This document shows positions 35,173 through 42,142 of a stretch of DNA of 48,324 nt, in pieces (the first letter of the stretch is position 1; every line of letters begins with the position of its first letter). The notes beneath the pieces are model-generated. The model had not been told where the DNA came from. It searched no databases and saw only the letters and a list, made by a program, of their open reading frames with translations. This stretch comes from Muribaculum sp. (GTDB lineage Bacteria; Bacteroidota; Bacteroidia; Bacteroidales; Muribaculaceae). The stretch is from contig VSOZ01000023.1 in assembly GCA_009775095.1 (NCBI GenBank), positions 1 through 48,324 on the forward strand. Reading direction: 5' to 3'. Position numbers and translations under genes: made by a program.

Positions 35173-35216
35173 CAAAGGTAGCTATTTCCACTACTTTTCG
35201 GGCATGTGAAATAGCT
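35173..35216 (-). promoter_or_regulatory. DPP IV promoter box flanked by an inverted repeat
   Basis: CAAAGGTA (35173-35180) is an exact TACCTTTG -7 box on the minus strand. AGCTATTTC (35180-35188) and GAAATAGCT (35208-35216) are perfect 9-bp arms with a 19-nt spacer, spanning the area where RNA polymerase and a regulator would sit. No -33 TTG is seen. Confidence 0.5.
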
Positions 35217-35294
35217 CAAAATACCGTTATGATAGCTCTTAAACCGCCTTTAATGTTAAAAAGGGTTAATGTTTGCACTTTTTGTGCTTGAAAA

Positions 35295-35327
35295 TTGTGT
35301 TTTATAACATAAAATGCGTTACCTTTG
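35295..35327 (+). promoter_or_regulatory. Promoter of a short transcript
   Basis: TTG (35295-35297), a 22-nt spacer and an exact TACCTTTG (35320-35327) predict a start near 35331. The spacer is slightly long. A terminator lies only about 40-65 nt further on. Confidence 0.5.
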
Positions 35328-35330
35328 CAA

Positions 35331-35398
35331 CGTGTTTTTCATGGTATTAGATTTAAGGTTAAGAAGATTATTCGTCGTGACGACGGATAATTTTTTTT
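35331..35398 (+). ncRNA. Candidate small RNA or attenuator leader
   Basis: Between the predicted start near 35331 and the T8 tract ending at 35398, a transcript of about 65 nt is expected. Its 3' half is a strong hairpin (TTATTCGTCG / CGACGGATAA, one G.T pair, TGA loop). A 29-codon frame, ATG 35341 to TGA 35428-35430 (MVLDLRLRRLFVVTTDNFFY then nine residues), runs through the hairpin. The element could therefore be a leader whose translation opens the terminator, rather than a plain sRNA. Confidence 0.45.
35368..35398 (+). terminator. Strong intrinsic terminator inside the accessory leader
   Basis: A 10-bp stem (35368-35377 with 35381-35390) and 3-nt loop are followed by eight T. It lies upstream of the 51-aa and 183-aa genes and downstream of a promoter, with no long gene between. 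Confidence 0.75.
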
Positions 35399-35514
35399 AT
35401 ACCCCAATCTCGACTGAACCTGTACATTGAATCCGTTTTGCGGGCCGGTAGCGAATCTCCGGATTATTATTTTGTATTGGCAATCTGTTAAAATGTTAAA
35501 TCTTTTGATTAAAG

Positions 35515-35545
35515 TTGGTTTAATGAACGGAAATCGTTAACTTTA
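35515..35545 (+). promoter_or_regulatory. Predicted promoter of the 51-aa/183-aa pair
   Basis: TTG (35515-35517), a 20-nt spacer and TAACTTTA (35538-35545, one mismatch) lie about 40 nt before the 51-aa ORF. The 35400-35514 stretch before it holds no other gene that I can see. Confidence 0.5.
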
Positions 35546-35583
35546 CGTTGCTCAATTAAAGGCTTTATTAAAATCAGAGGAAT

Positions 35584-35739
35584 ATGAAACCCATAAAAAA
35601 AGCAATTGCAAAGAGTTTGCAGAAGCCGCAATGTGTTTCTGTAAAAAAAACGCATCACAATAAGGTTCAGATTACTTTAGTTTCTGAAAAGGAGCGTGAT
35701 ATTTACCGTATTCCCTCATATGGATATATTTTGCCTTGA
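35584..35739 (+). CDS. Small protein, 51 aa, unknown function
   Basis: ATG at 35584, preceded by AGAGGAA at a suitable distance (a rare clear Shine-Dalgarno-like site in this window), starts a 51-codon frame. It begins MKPIKKAIAKSLQKPQ, is strongly basic in the first half and ends RIPSYGYILP. I do not recognise it. Its TGA stop overlaps the TTG start of the next gene (TTGA), a coupling arrangement. Base composition is clearly more AT-rich than the flanking core genes, so acquisition is possible. A toxin-antitoxin-like or regulatory pair is conceivable from size and coupling, but no motif supports it. Confidence 0.6.
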   Translation: MKPIKKAIAKSLQKPQCVSVKKTHHNKVQITLVSEKERDIYRIPSYGYILP

Positions 35740-36287
35740 GTGGATTAATTAAACATTATAAAGCGTCATTAATAATGCGGAGCAAAGATCCATCTACGCT
35801 TCGCATTGTTGATTTATGGAGTTTCAAGTCTACAAAGAGCGGCAAACGCTATATTGTGGAGGTGGAAAAATTTTCAAATCATTTTCTTGGACTAAAATTC
35901 TATTGGAAAGGTGTTGCTAATAGCAAATACCGTTATTCACTATTGACTAATGATTACGAGCCACGTACAATTGTGATGTCGTGTGTTTATATTATGTTGG
36001 AATATTTCAGGAAGGATCATTGTTCTTCGTTTGGATTTGTAGCCGCAAATGACCTTAATAATTCAGATATAAAAGTATATCCAAACAAGCGATTTCGTTT
36101 TTATCGCAGAATGATGCTCTCGATCTTCGGTACCGAAACGTTCGTACAAGGTTACGATATTAAAAATTCAATATATTTGCTTATCAATAAGGAGATGCTG
36201 CAGCACGGCAGTATCGTCATTTCCAAAATTGAAACTGAAATTTCAAAACTTTACGAAGGCGAATATTCGTTAGTATTAGAGTCGTAA
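35736..36287 (+). CDS. Uncharacterised protein, about 183 aa
   Basis: The frame can start at TTG 35736 (overlapping the previous stop) or at ATG 35775, which gives 170 aa. Neither has a clear Shine-Dalgarno site. The protein is mixed alpha/beta by eye, cytoplasmic, and basic. A central GLKFYWKGVANSKYRYSLLT is followed by a C-terminal KRFRFYRRMM..IFG...F segment and SIYLLINKEM. From memory, similar sequences with an N-KRFR-Y-R pattern followed by S-YLL-N occur as hypothetical proteins throughout Bacteroidota, but I cannot name the family. It is AT-rich compared with its surroundings and forms a coupled pair with the 51-aa ORF. It ends about 150 nt before the fimbrial promoter with no terminator visible between. 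Confidence 0.75.
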   Translation: MSGLIKHYKASLIMRSKDPSTLRIVDLWSFKSTKSGKRYIVEVEKFSNHFLGLKFYWKGVANSKYRYSLLTNDYEPRTIVMSCVYIMLEYFRKDHCSSFGFVAANDLNNSDIKVYPNKRFRFYRRMMLSIFGTETFVQGYDIKNSIYLLINKEMLQHGSIVISKIETEISKLYEGEYSLVLES

Positions 36288-36340
36288 AGTTGACATTGCA
36301 TGTTTTTCACATTTCACTTATATGACCAATTAGTCCAATT

Positions 36341-36368
36341 TGACTAACGACTAACGACTAATGACTAA
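36341..36368. repeat. Four tandem heptamers (T/C)GACTAA
   Basis: TGACTAA, CGACTAA, CGACTAA and TGACTAA follow each other without gaps just upstream of the fimbrial control region. Short tandem arrays can vary in copy number between strains. Confidence 0.75.
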
Positions 36369-36378
36369 TCCCCCCTCA

Positions 36379-36410
36379 TTTTTAACATCAAAAAATAAAA
36401 GTGTTAAAAA
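36379..36410. promoter_or_regulatory. Inverted repeat upstream of the fimbrial promoter
   Basis: TTTTTAACA (36379-36387) and TGTTAAAAA (36402-36410) are perfect 9-bp arms with a 14-nt spacer, ending 1 nt before the -33 box. It is a likely regulator site, although A/T-rich arms arise by chance more easily. Confidence 0.45.
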
Positions 36411-36411
36411 A

Positions 36412-36444
36412 TTTGCAGAATTAAATTTAGATTCATTAATTTTG
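36412..36444 (+). promoter_or_regulatory. Predicted promoter of the fimbrial operon
   Basis: TTTG (36412-36415), a 21-nt spacer and an exact TAATTTTG (36437-36444) predict a start near 36450. That leaves a long leader of about 215 nt before the DUF3575 gene. The promoter is not flanked by inverted repeats long enough to suggest an invertible switch. Confidence 0.6.
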
Positions 36445-36517
36445 CAACGATAATCATCCAATACGATTATTTGTCGCATTACAACTGAGTAGATCTTATA
36501 TTTAAAAGGTTTTAGCT

Positions 36518-36586
36518 ATGTATAATATCGCCTACACCGGGCGGATAGGGGCAAATTACCCCCCCCATACTCTGCCAACTGCTTGA
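36518..36586 (+). CDS. Possible 22-codon leader peptide with a C8 tract
   Basis: AAAAGG lies about 8 nt before an ATG that opens MYNIAYTGRIGANYPPHTLP and two further codons, then TGA and TAA in tandem. The codons for Tyr-Pro-Pro-His contain a run of eight C (36559-36566). It lies inside the fimbrial leader, after the predicted start and 79 nt before DUF3575. An imperfect dyad (AACT...TGATAATCA...AGTT, 36577-36599) overlaps its stop codons. It may be a regulatory leader peptide; chance occurrence cannot be excluded. Confidence 0.35.
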   Translation: MYNIAYTGRIGANYPPHTLPTA

Positions 36587-36665
36587 TAATCAGCGAGTTA
36601 GCTTATTTGCGCTTATACCTGCCTTTATCTCGTACCAATTCTTTAAGCCGACATTCCGTAAAATT

Positions 36666-37247
36666 ATGAAAATAAAATTTCTCGCAGCAGTCCTGCTGTG
36701 GGCGCTTGGTCATGTCCATACGTCAGCACAGGATGTAGCTGTCAAAACCAATCTGCTCTATGACGCCGCTCTTACTGTCAATCTCGGCGCGGAGCTTCAA
36801 GTGGCACCCCGATGGTCGGTCGACCTGTCGGGCAATTTTAATGCATGGACCCTCGATGAGGGCAAGAAGTGGAAGCACTGGCTTGTGCAGCCTGAAGTAC
36901 GCTACTGGTTTTGCGAGGCACTCGGCGGTCACTTCGTGGCCGGTCATCTGCTTGGCGGTCAGTACAATGTCGGCCATCTCGACATGGACTTCAAGATGCT
37001 CGGCACCAACTTCGGCGCGCTCAAGGACCACCGTTATCAGGGATGGTTCGGCGGCATCGGTGTGGCCTACGGCTACAGCTGGCTGCTCGGACGTCACTGG
37101 AACCTCGAGGCCGAGCTGGGCATCGGCTGGATTCATACGCGCTTTGACCGCTATGAGTGTGCCGGTTGCGGACGCGCCGTAGGGTCGGGCCATCACAATT
37201 ACTTCGGTCCCACAAAGGCTGCCCTCAACCTCGTGTATGTATTCTGA
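36666..37247 (+). CDS. DUF3575 protein, fimbrial operon accessory
   Basis: The 193-aa precursor has a signal peptide MKIKFLAAVLLWALGHVHTS with cleavage near SAQ. The mature protein is a small outer-membrane-type beta barrel by pattern. Alternating strands such as KTNLLYDAALTVNLGAELQV, WSVDLSGNFNAW, LEAELGIGWIHTRFDRYECA and the terminal aromatic NLVYVF fit this, as expected for DUF3575. In Bacteroidales this family regularly precedes DUF3868 and Mfa1/FimA-type genes. It is therefore read as an accessory or outer-membrane component of fimbria formation. It is the first structural gene after the long leader and lies 15 bp before the next gene. Confidence 0.85.
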   Translation: MKIKFLAAVLLWALGHVHTSAQDVAVKTNLLYDAALTVNLGAELQVAPRWSVDLSGNFNAWTLDEGKKWKHWLVQPEVRYWFCEALGGHFVAGHLLGGQYNVGHLDMDFKMLGTNFGALKDHRYQGWFGGIGVAYGYSWLLGRHWNLEAELGIGWIHTRFDRYECAGCGRAVGSGHHNYFGPTKAALNLVYVF

Positions 37248-37262
37248 TTTCTTTAACCCTGC

Positions 37263-38708
37263 ATGAATCCCCACATTATGAGAATGAAAATGCTTAGCTT
37301 TGCCGCCGCGCTTATAGTGGCTCTTCAATCGCCGGCCGCCACGCTCGAGAGCGCCGACAGCCGCGTGAAGGACCTCAGTGTAGAGCGCACCGACAATAAT
37401 CTGCTCGTCAATATGACCCTCGACTTCACCGGTCTCAAGCTGAAAAGCGACCGTGAGGTCACCTTTATACCCGTGCTCCACGGCGCCGACAGTACATTGA
37501 CTCTGCCGGTGGTTACCGTAGCGGGCCGCAACCGCTATATACAGAATCAGCGCCATCGCACCGCCGCTCCCGGCGACATGCTTGTACGTCCCGGATCGAC
37601 AGTCGGCTACAGCGCCGTCGTGCCTTACAGCCCGTGGATGGAGAGCGCCGTGCTGTCGCTCTCGGAGGACCTCTGCGGCTGCGGCTTTGACCCGATAAGT
37701 TCGTCTACGACCGACGTGGCGCAGCTCGACTTCCGCGAGCGCACCTTCGCGCCGCTCAGCGCCTACATCACTCCACGCGTCGAGGCCCGCAAGGAGCGCT
37801 CTGTCAAAGGGCAGGCCTACATCGACTTCAAGGTCAACCGCACCGACATCGACGCCGGCTACCGCCGCAATCCCGAAGAGCTTGCCGCCATACGCGCCTC
37901 CATCGACGCCGTGCGCTCCGACGCCGACTCGCGCATAGAACGCATAACCATCACCGGCTATGCCTCGCCCGAAGGCCCGTACAGCAACAATGCCCGCCTC
38001 GCCGAAGGCCGCACCGCCTCGCTCGCCGGCTATGTGCGCGACCTCTACTCATTCTCTCCCGAACTGATGCGCACCGCTTCAGTGGCCGAGGACTGGGACG
38101 GCCTGCGCCGTTGGGTCGAGGAGTCGCAGATCGACAACCGTCAGGGCCTGCTCGACATCATAGCTCTTGAGGATCTCGCCCCCGACGCACGCGAGTGGAA
38201 GCTCAAAACCACATACCCCGAGCAGTACGCCTACCTGCTCTCCGAGGTGTACCCCGCGCTGCGCCACAGCGACTACACCATAAGCTACGTCGTGTCGTCG
38301 TTCAGCGACCCCGCCAAGATAGCCGAGGTCATGGCCGCCGACCCGCGCAAGCTGAGTCTGCATGAGCTGTACATACTTGCACAGTCGCTGCCGGCCGACT
38401 CCGATCGCTTCCGCGAGGTCTTTGAGGTAGCCGTGCGCATGTATCCCGACGCACCCGAGGCCAACCTCAATGCCGGAGTCACCGCCCTGTCATTCGGCGA
38501 CCTCGTCAATGCCGGGCGCTATCTCGCCAAAGCCGGCGACTCCCCCGAGGCTGTATATGCACGCGCAGTCCTTGCTGCACGTCAGGGCGACTACACCGCC
38601 GCCCGTGCCGGCCTTGTAAAAGCACAGCAGGCCGGGGTCAAAGAGGCCGCCGACGCCATAGCGCAGCTCGACGAATACACCTCGTGGCTCAAACTGAACA
38701 ATAAATAA
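37263..38708 (+). CDS. DUF3868 / OmpA-like protein, fimbrial operon accessory
   Basis: The 481-aa protein has an N-terminal signal (a second ATG at 37278, MRMKMLSFAAALIVALQSPA, may be the true start). DUF3868 follows at about 25-165 (ADSRVKDLSVERTDNNLLVN). An OmpA-like region near 185-260 has VNRTDIDAGYRRNPEELAAI and ITITGYASPEGPYSNNARLA, the peptidoglycan-binding type fold. A TPR-like C-terminus completes it (NLNAGVTALSFGDLVNAGRY). Anchoring the fimbrial machinery to the outer membrane or cell wall is likely. Codon use is strikingly GC-rich compared with the downstream subunit genes. The major subunit gene starts 45 bp later. Confidence 0.85.
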   Translation: MNPHIMRMKMLSFAAALIVALQSPAATLESADSRVKDLSVERTDNNLLVNMTLDFTGLKLKSDREVTFIPVLHGADSTLTLPVVTVAGRNRYIQNQRHRTAAPGDMLVRPGSTVGYSAVVPYSPWMESAVLSLSEDLCGCGFDPISSSTTDVAQLDFRERTFAPLSAYITPRVEARKERSVKGQAYIDFKVNRTDIDAGYRRNPEELAAIRASIDAVRSDADSRIERITITGYASPEGPYSNNARLAEGRTASLAGYVRDLYSFSPELMRTASVAEDWDGLRRWVEESQIDNRQGLLDIIALEDLAPDAREWKLKTTYPEQYAYLLSEVYPALRHSDYTISYVVSSFSDPAKIAEVMAADPRKLSLHELYILAQSLPADSDRFREVFEVAVRMYPDAPEANLNAGVTALSFGDLVNAGRYLAKAGDSPEAVYARAVLAARQGDYTAARAGLVKAQQAGVKEAADAIAQLDEYTSWLKLNNK

Positions 38709-38753
38709 TCATATCAACTATACTCTTTTTATTCATTTAATTCATTATCAACA

Positions 38754-40748
38754 ATGAAAACATTTAAATTTTATGCCGGAGCGGCCGCACTTCTTGCAAT
38801 GGGTGCCTTCTCATCTTGCTCCAGCGACGAACCCATGAAAGGGCAAGATCCCGGTAAAGTCGAAGTGGATCAGACACAGTACATGACTGTCGCTATCTGT
38901 AATCCGACAAGCGGTAATAGTGGTGGCCGTGCCGATTTTCAGGACGGTTCAGAAGCTGAAAGTGCTGTCAACAAGCTTGTATTTGTATTTTACGACGGAG
39001 CCGGTAACCCTACCGCTACTATGAAATCGGTAACAGGCGACGAACTTGCAAATGGATGGAGTGATAAAGATCTGAATAAAGACATTTGGAATAATCAAAA
39101 TGTAACTCGTTTCTGGAAATCTACTATTCCCGTAGAGATGACTCAAGGTCAGAATAAACCCGCCTATGTAATGTGCTATGTCAATCCTATTGATGAGACG
39201 GGCATATCTACTATGACTATCAAAGAACTTGAAGCCGCTACACGATATCGTATTAAAAAAGAGGTCGGAGATAAGGAGTATTTCGCAATGAGCAACTCCG
39301 TTTACTACGGCAGTGATCCTATATCGGGTCAGACAGGTGTACGTATAATGGCTACCCCTATCGTTGACGGTAAACTTTTTGATACTGAAGCTGAGGCTGA
39401 TGCCGCTACCGGTGATGATACGGTAGTTAATATCTTTGTTGAGCGTTATGCAGCCAAGATTGGTCTTACTCTGGCTCCGAATAAAATAGATCCATATTAT
39501 GTAAATGTAGTTGGCGCTGACGGAAAAACAACAACTGCCGGTCAGATTGTGTTTACTCCTGCTTATTGGCGTCCTAATGCTATTGATGAGGAGACCTATG
39601 TGACTAAAGCGTTTGCTACAAGTGCCGCTACCGGTCCTACTGAGCCTGCTACATTAACGGAAATGGATAACGCGTTCGCTAATACCGGTCTTACCGATTG
39701 GAATTCTCCGGATGATCATCGTAGTTATTGGGCTTGTTCTCCGTCATATTATGCAGATAAGTATCCTCGTGTCTCTGACAATATCACTGACGATGAAAAC
39801 TGGGAGACAGAATTCCCTTATGCGCTTCGTTACTTTACCTATAATCAGATAGATAAAGGTATAACAGGTACTAAACCGGCAGAAAAGGGTATCAAATGGG
39901 ATACTACCGCCGGTTTTACAACCAATGCTGGTTCTATTGAGGATGATGCAACGGGTTACTTTTACTCACGTGAGACAACTGCAAGCCTTGATAATATCAC
40001 TTCTACTATAATGAATAACAAGGCTGTTGTGGCATCAGCTGTCATTGTAGGTAATTATAAGCTTACGGGCAATACTGATAATACAGACTTCTATCTTTAC
40101 GGTAAGAAAGACAATAAAGACAATTATTACGGCACGGAAGCTTTATTGAAATCTGTTATGCTTGCAAACCAAAGCGTTATTTTTACAGATGATCAAGGTG
40201 AAAATGTAGCTGATGTTGCTGCCTGGTTTGAAGTGGAGCATCCTGAAAAAGAAGTGCGCGGAACCGAGAATGTTGCCGGCCGTCTTGTGACATTGCAACT
40301 GAAGAACACTCTTCCCGAAAATCAAGCGCTGTACTTCTATGATGGTGCGACAAAGGCCTATACCGTGATAAATGCAGATAATCTCGCGGCTGCCAACCGT
40401 CTGTTGTGGAAGACTGTGTCGACCGCTCAGATGTTCAATAATGGTCTCGCATTCTTCTCAATTCCTATCCGTCACCTCGGTTTCGGAGTAAATGACAATG
40501 GTGTTGAATTGGTGGATCCCGAACATTCAAATGTTTATAACTGGCAGAATATTCGTTGTGGTGACTTCGGCATTGTCCGCAACCACGTCTATAATCTTAC
40601 CGTCAACGGCATCAAGGGCCTTGGTGTAGGTCTGCGCAGCGCTAACCAGCCTATTGTGCCCCCGATGGACCCCGACAACTATTATGTAGCAGCCCGTCTT
40701 AATATATTGGCATGGCGATTGGTTTCTCCGCAGGGAGTCGATCTATAA
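38754..40748 (+). CDS. Mfa1-type major fimbrial subunit
   Basis: The 664-aa lipoprotein precursor carries a lipobox (GAFSSCSS, Cys22). It is followed by a strand TQYMTVAI and a possible Arg-type protease site at Arg59 (NSGGR|ADF). In type V pili such cleavage removes the first strand and leaves a groove filled by the next subunit's C-terminal strand. NKLVFVFYDGAGNP is the usual first strand of the mature N-domain. The end NYYVAARLNILAWRLVSPQG is the canonical Mfa1 C-terminal donor-strand signature. The protein would polymerise into the fimbrial shaft at the cell surface. Codon use is more AT-rich than upstream. A strong terminator follows 122 bp after the stop, so most transcripts should end here. 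Confidence 0.9.
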   Translation: MKTFKFYAGAAALLAMGAFSSCSSDEPMKGQDPGKVEVDQTQYMTVAICNPTSGNSGGRADFQDGSEAESAVNKLVFVFYDGAGNPTATMKSVTGDELANGWSDKDLNKDIWNNQNVTRFWKSTIPVEMTQGQNKPAYVMCYVNPIDETGISTMTIKELEAATRYRIKKEVGDKEYFAMSNSVYYGSDPISGQTGVRIMATPIVDGKLFDTEAEADAATGDDTVVNIFVERYAAKIGLTLAPNKIDPYYVNVVGADGKTTTAGQIVFTPAYWRPNAIDEETYVTKAFATSAATGPTEPATLTEMDNAFANTGLTDWNSPDDHRSYWACSPSYYADKYPRVSDNITDDENWETEFPYALRYFTYNQIDKGITGTKPAEKGIKWDTTAGFTTNAGSIEDDATGYFYSRETTASLDNITSTIMNNKAVVASAVIVGNYKLTGNTDNTDFYLYGKKDNKDNYYGTEALLKSVMLANQSVIFTDDQGENVADVAAWFEVEHPEKEVRGTENVAGRLVTLQLKNTLPENQALYFYDGATKAYTVINADNLAAANRLLWKTVSTAQMFNNGLAFFSIPIRHLGFGVNDNGVELVDPEHSNVYNWQNIRCGDFGIVRNHVYNLTVNGIKGLGVGLRSANQPIVPPMDPDNYYVAARLNILAWRLVSPQGVDL

Positions 40749-40870
40749 AACGGATTATTAACGTTTAGCTTAAAATAAAACAACCTAATTCTATTACGAT
40801 TGCAAGTTATAGGTCTGCTATGCTTGCTGTTTATCAGATAGAACGAATGGTATAAACATCTTAATATTTA

Positions 40871-40920
40871 ATACAGCAGGGCGGTAGACCGTCCGGTGAC
40901 CGCCCTGCTGTATTCTTTTT
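40871..40920 (+). terminator. Strong terminator inside the fimbrial operon
   Basis: ATACAGCAGGGCGGT (40871-40885) pairs perfectly over 15 bp with the arm at 40899-40913, with an inner ACCG/CGGT stem. A T-rich stretch (TTCTTTTT) follows. It lies between the major subunit and the anchor gene. The rest of the 309-nt gap holds no gene and no clear promoter. Confidence 0.85.
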
Positions 40921-41057
40921 ACTCTTATTTCTCTCTAAAGCGCGATTAATTCGCCATCTATATTGTCGATGCCCTTATCGGTGACGACCACTTAAATTGA
41001 CATCAACGAGGCTATTATAGGCCCATTATATAAGAAAATATTAAACAACATATAATT

Positions 41058-42116
41058 ATGAAGAGGTTAAATATGCGGCAAATACTGCACGGCACACGAA
41101 GTGTGACTGTCGCATTGGCGGTGGCAGCGGCTTTGTCAGCGTGCGACTCCGTCATTTACGAAGATCAAGGTGACTGCTCGGTTCACTATCGGGTACCTTT
41201 TACATTTACAACCAATATCCTGAATGCTGATGCCTTTGCATCTCAAGTAACGTCGGTCACTCTCTACGTTTTTGACCGTCAGGGTCGCCTTGTGTTGAGC
41301 AAGTCTGATAGTGGAACATCACTTGCGTCAGGTCAATACAAGATGGATGTTGATTTACTTCCGGGAACCTACGATATGCTGGCGTGGTGTAGTGGCGACT
41401 CTCCGATGGCTGATCCGCTGTCTTTTGCCATAGGTGGTGGGACTGATCCGGCCTCTATGAGTGCTCTGTCTGCTACTTTGCCTCTGAGGGAAAAAGACGG
41501 TAATTATTATGTAGATCAGGATATTAAGCCATTGTTTTACGGAATGGTAAGCGGCGTTGCGTGTGAGGCCAATGCTTATGGCTACATTGATTTGCCGGCG
41601 ATAAATCTGATGAAGGACACCAATGTGCTGAAAGTGGTGCTTGAAAATATAGACGGTACCGAGATGAAAGCCGACGATTTCTCGATTGAGATATTGGCCG
41701 ATAACAGCGAGATGGATTATCGTAACGAACTTGTGGGAGCTACTTTGGTATCGTATCGTCCGTGGGCTACGCAAATGCTTGTCTCTGACCGCAACGAGTC
41801 AAAGGCTGATGAAAGTTTGTTGCCTTCTGGACTTATGGCCGAGATGACCACGGGACGCCTTATGACAGATCGTCGGCCTATGCTTCGTGTGATTCGCAAT
41901 GAGGATATGATTACAATCATTAATCTTGATCTTATAAAGTATCTTGTCATGGTTAAGGGGCATTATCAAGGCCGATATAGCGATCAGCAGTATCTTGACC
42001 GCATGGATGAACATACTCTTGCTTTCTTTATCGATGCAGATAAAAATTGGTATATAGCCGGCGGCATCAGCATCAATGGTTGGCGCATTGTACCGGAGCA
42101 GAATGAAGATTTATGA
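41058..42116 (+). CDS. FimB/Mfa2-family fimbrial anchor
   Basis: The 352-aa lipoprotein (lipobox LSAC, Cys29) matches the Mfa2/FimB family, which roots the fimbria in the outer membrane and limits its length. Typical features are the segment IYEDQGDCSVHYRVPFTFTT right after the lipid anchor, VTSVTLYVFDRQGRLVLSKS, and LLPGTYDMLAWCSGDSP. The end GHYQGRYSDQQYLDRMDEHT, then INGWRIVPEQNEDL, is also family-like. It is not processed like shaft subunits. The gene lies behind the operon's internal terminator, in line with low need for an anchor compared with the shaft. Confidence 0.9.
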   Translation: MKRLNMRQILHGTRSVTVALAVAAALSACDSVIYEDQGDCSVHYRVPFTFTTNILNADAFASQVTSVTLYVFDRQGRLVLSKSDSGTSLASGQYKMDVDLLPGTYDMLAWCSGDSPMADPLSFAIGGGTDPASMSALSATLPLREKDGNYYVDQDIKPLFYGMVSGVACEANAYGYIDLPAINLMKDTNVLKVVLENIDGTEMKADDFSIEILADNSEMDYRNELVGATLVSYRPWATQMLVSDRNESKADESLLPSGLMAEMTTGRLMTDRRPMLRVIRNEDMITIINLDLIKYLVMVKGHYQGRYSDQQYLDRMDEHTLAFFIDADKNWYIAGGISINGWRIVPEQNEDL

Positions 42117-42142
42117 TTGTCTAATGTCACTGCAACTTCAAG

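Noticed and set aside
35736..36287. Toxin-antitoxin module with the 51-aa ORF
   Set aside because: Size and coupling fit, but no toxin or antitoxin motif can be seen, so it is reported only as an unknown pair.
36412..36665. Invertible promoter for the fimbrial operon
   Set aside because: No inverted repeat pair flanks the promoter at a suitable distance and no invertase gene is present.
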